Assembly (NCBI GenBank): GCA_002256465.1
Contig: NQJG01000070.1
Span: forward strand, 1 to 5,302
Reading direction: 5' to 3'
Origin: Methylococcaceae bacterium NSP1-1
GTDB lineage: Bacteria; Pseudomonadota; Gammaproteobacteria; Methylococcales; Methylomonadaceae
DNA: 5,302 nucleotides
Notes under the pieces: model-generated
Databases searched by the model: none
What the model was told of the DNA's origin: nothing
What the model saw: only the letters and a program-made list of their open reading frames with translations
Translations under genes and position numbers: made by a program
In this document: positions 5,173 through 5,302 of the stretch, one piece after another
Numbering within the stretch: the first letter of the stretch is position 1
Layout: each line of letters starts with the position of its first letter

Positions 5173-5302
5173 TCAACGTCTGCGAACGACTTGATAAGGA
5201 CGAGCAATATAGCCCAGCGGAACACTCCACACGTGCACTAAACGACTGAATGGAAAAACCAGGAATATCGTCATACCCAAAAACAAATGCAGTTTAAAGA
5301 TG
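5173..5302 (-). CDS. narI: Respiratory nitrate reductase gamma subunit, C-terminal part
   Basis: Partial gene cut by the right edge: 42 C-terminal residues are visible, read in frame from 5301 down to the TGA at 5173-5175. The protein begins [17 protein letters not shown], continues [11 protein letters not shown] and ends [12 protein letters not shown]...G.T.FL.FPF.RLVH.WS.P...RPYQ.VRRR is the characteristic end of NarI, the membrane diheme cytochrome b that passes quinol electrons to NarH/NarG. The two histidines, in KLH and RLVH, are 18 residues apart, matching His187 and His205 of E. coli NarI, which ligate the two b haems. The stretch between them is the last transmembrane helix, and the basic tail is cytoplasmic. 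Family order predicts narGHJ to the right. nirK follows 158 bp downstream on the same strand, suggesting a joint nitrate-to-nitric oxide unit. Confidence 0.88.
   Translation of the reverse strand, partial: IFKLHLFLGMTIFLVFPFSRLVHVWSVPLGYIARPYQVVRRR

Overview
The window looks like chromosomal DNA from a gammaproteobacterium. GC content is moderate, and the best-read genes are sulfate assimilation cysD/cysN, a class II (AniA-type) copper nitrite reductase and the end of a NarGHI-type nitrate reductase. This mix, plus a small secreted protein with DPKYPA-type repeats, would fit a Methylococcales methanotroph with partial denitrification. That placement is inference, because no methane oxidation gene lies in the window.

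Layout. At the left edge, on the + strand, is the C-terminal end of a family 5-type uracil-DNA glycosylase (1-268). Everything else is on the - strand and is read right to left. The end of narI (5173-5302, cut by the right edge) comes first. After a 158 bp gap with a dispersed repeat and a stem-loop comes nirK (3812-5014). A strong 13 bp hairpin just past the nirK stop probably marks the end of that unit. Then come cysD (2723-3631) and cysN (876-2501), separated by 221 bp that hold a pair of inverted REP-like repeats and another small inverted repeat. A third, degenerate REP-like copy lies past cysN. Last is a gene for a 99-residue exported repeat protein (322-621), which converges on the glycosylase gene.

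How the genes work together. NarI is the membrane cytochrome b that feeds quinol electrons to nitrate reductase. NirK reduces the resulting nitrite to nitric oxide in the periplasm or at the outer membrane, so the right end looks like the tail of a nar-nir respiratory block. CysD and CysN together form ATP sulfurylase, which activates sulfate to APS.

The least ordinary items are: a CysN with a shortened, apparently dead APS-kinase remnant at its C terminus; a histidine-rich insertion in NirK next to its copper ligands, together with a Met/His-rich lipoprotein tail; the BIME-like repeat pair inside the cysDN operon; and the three-repeat secreted protein, which I cannot assign to a named family.
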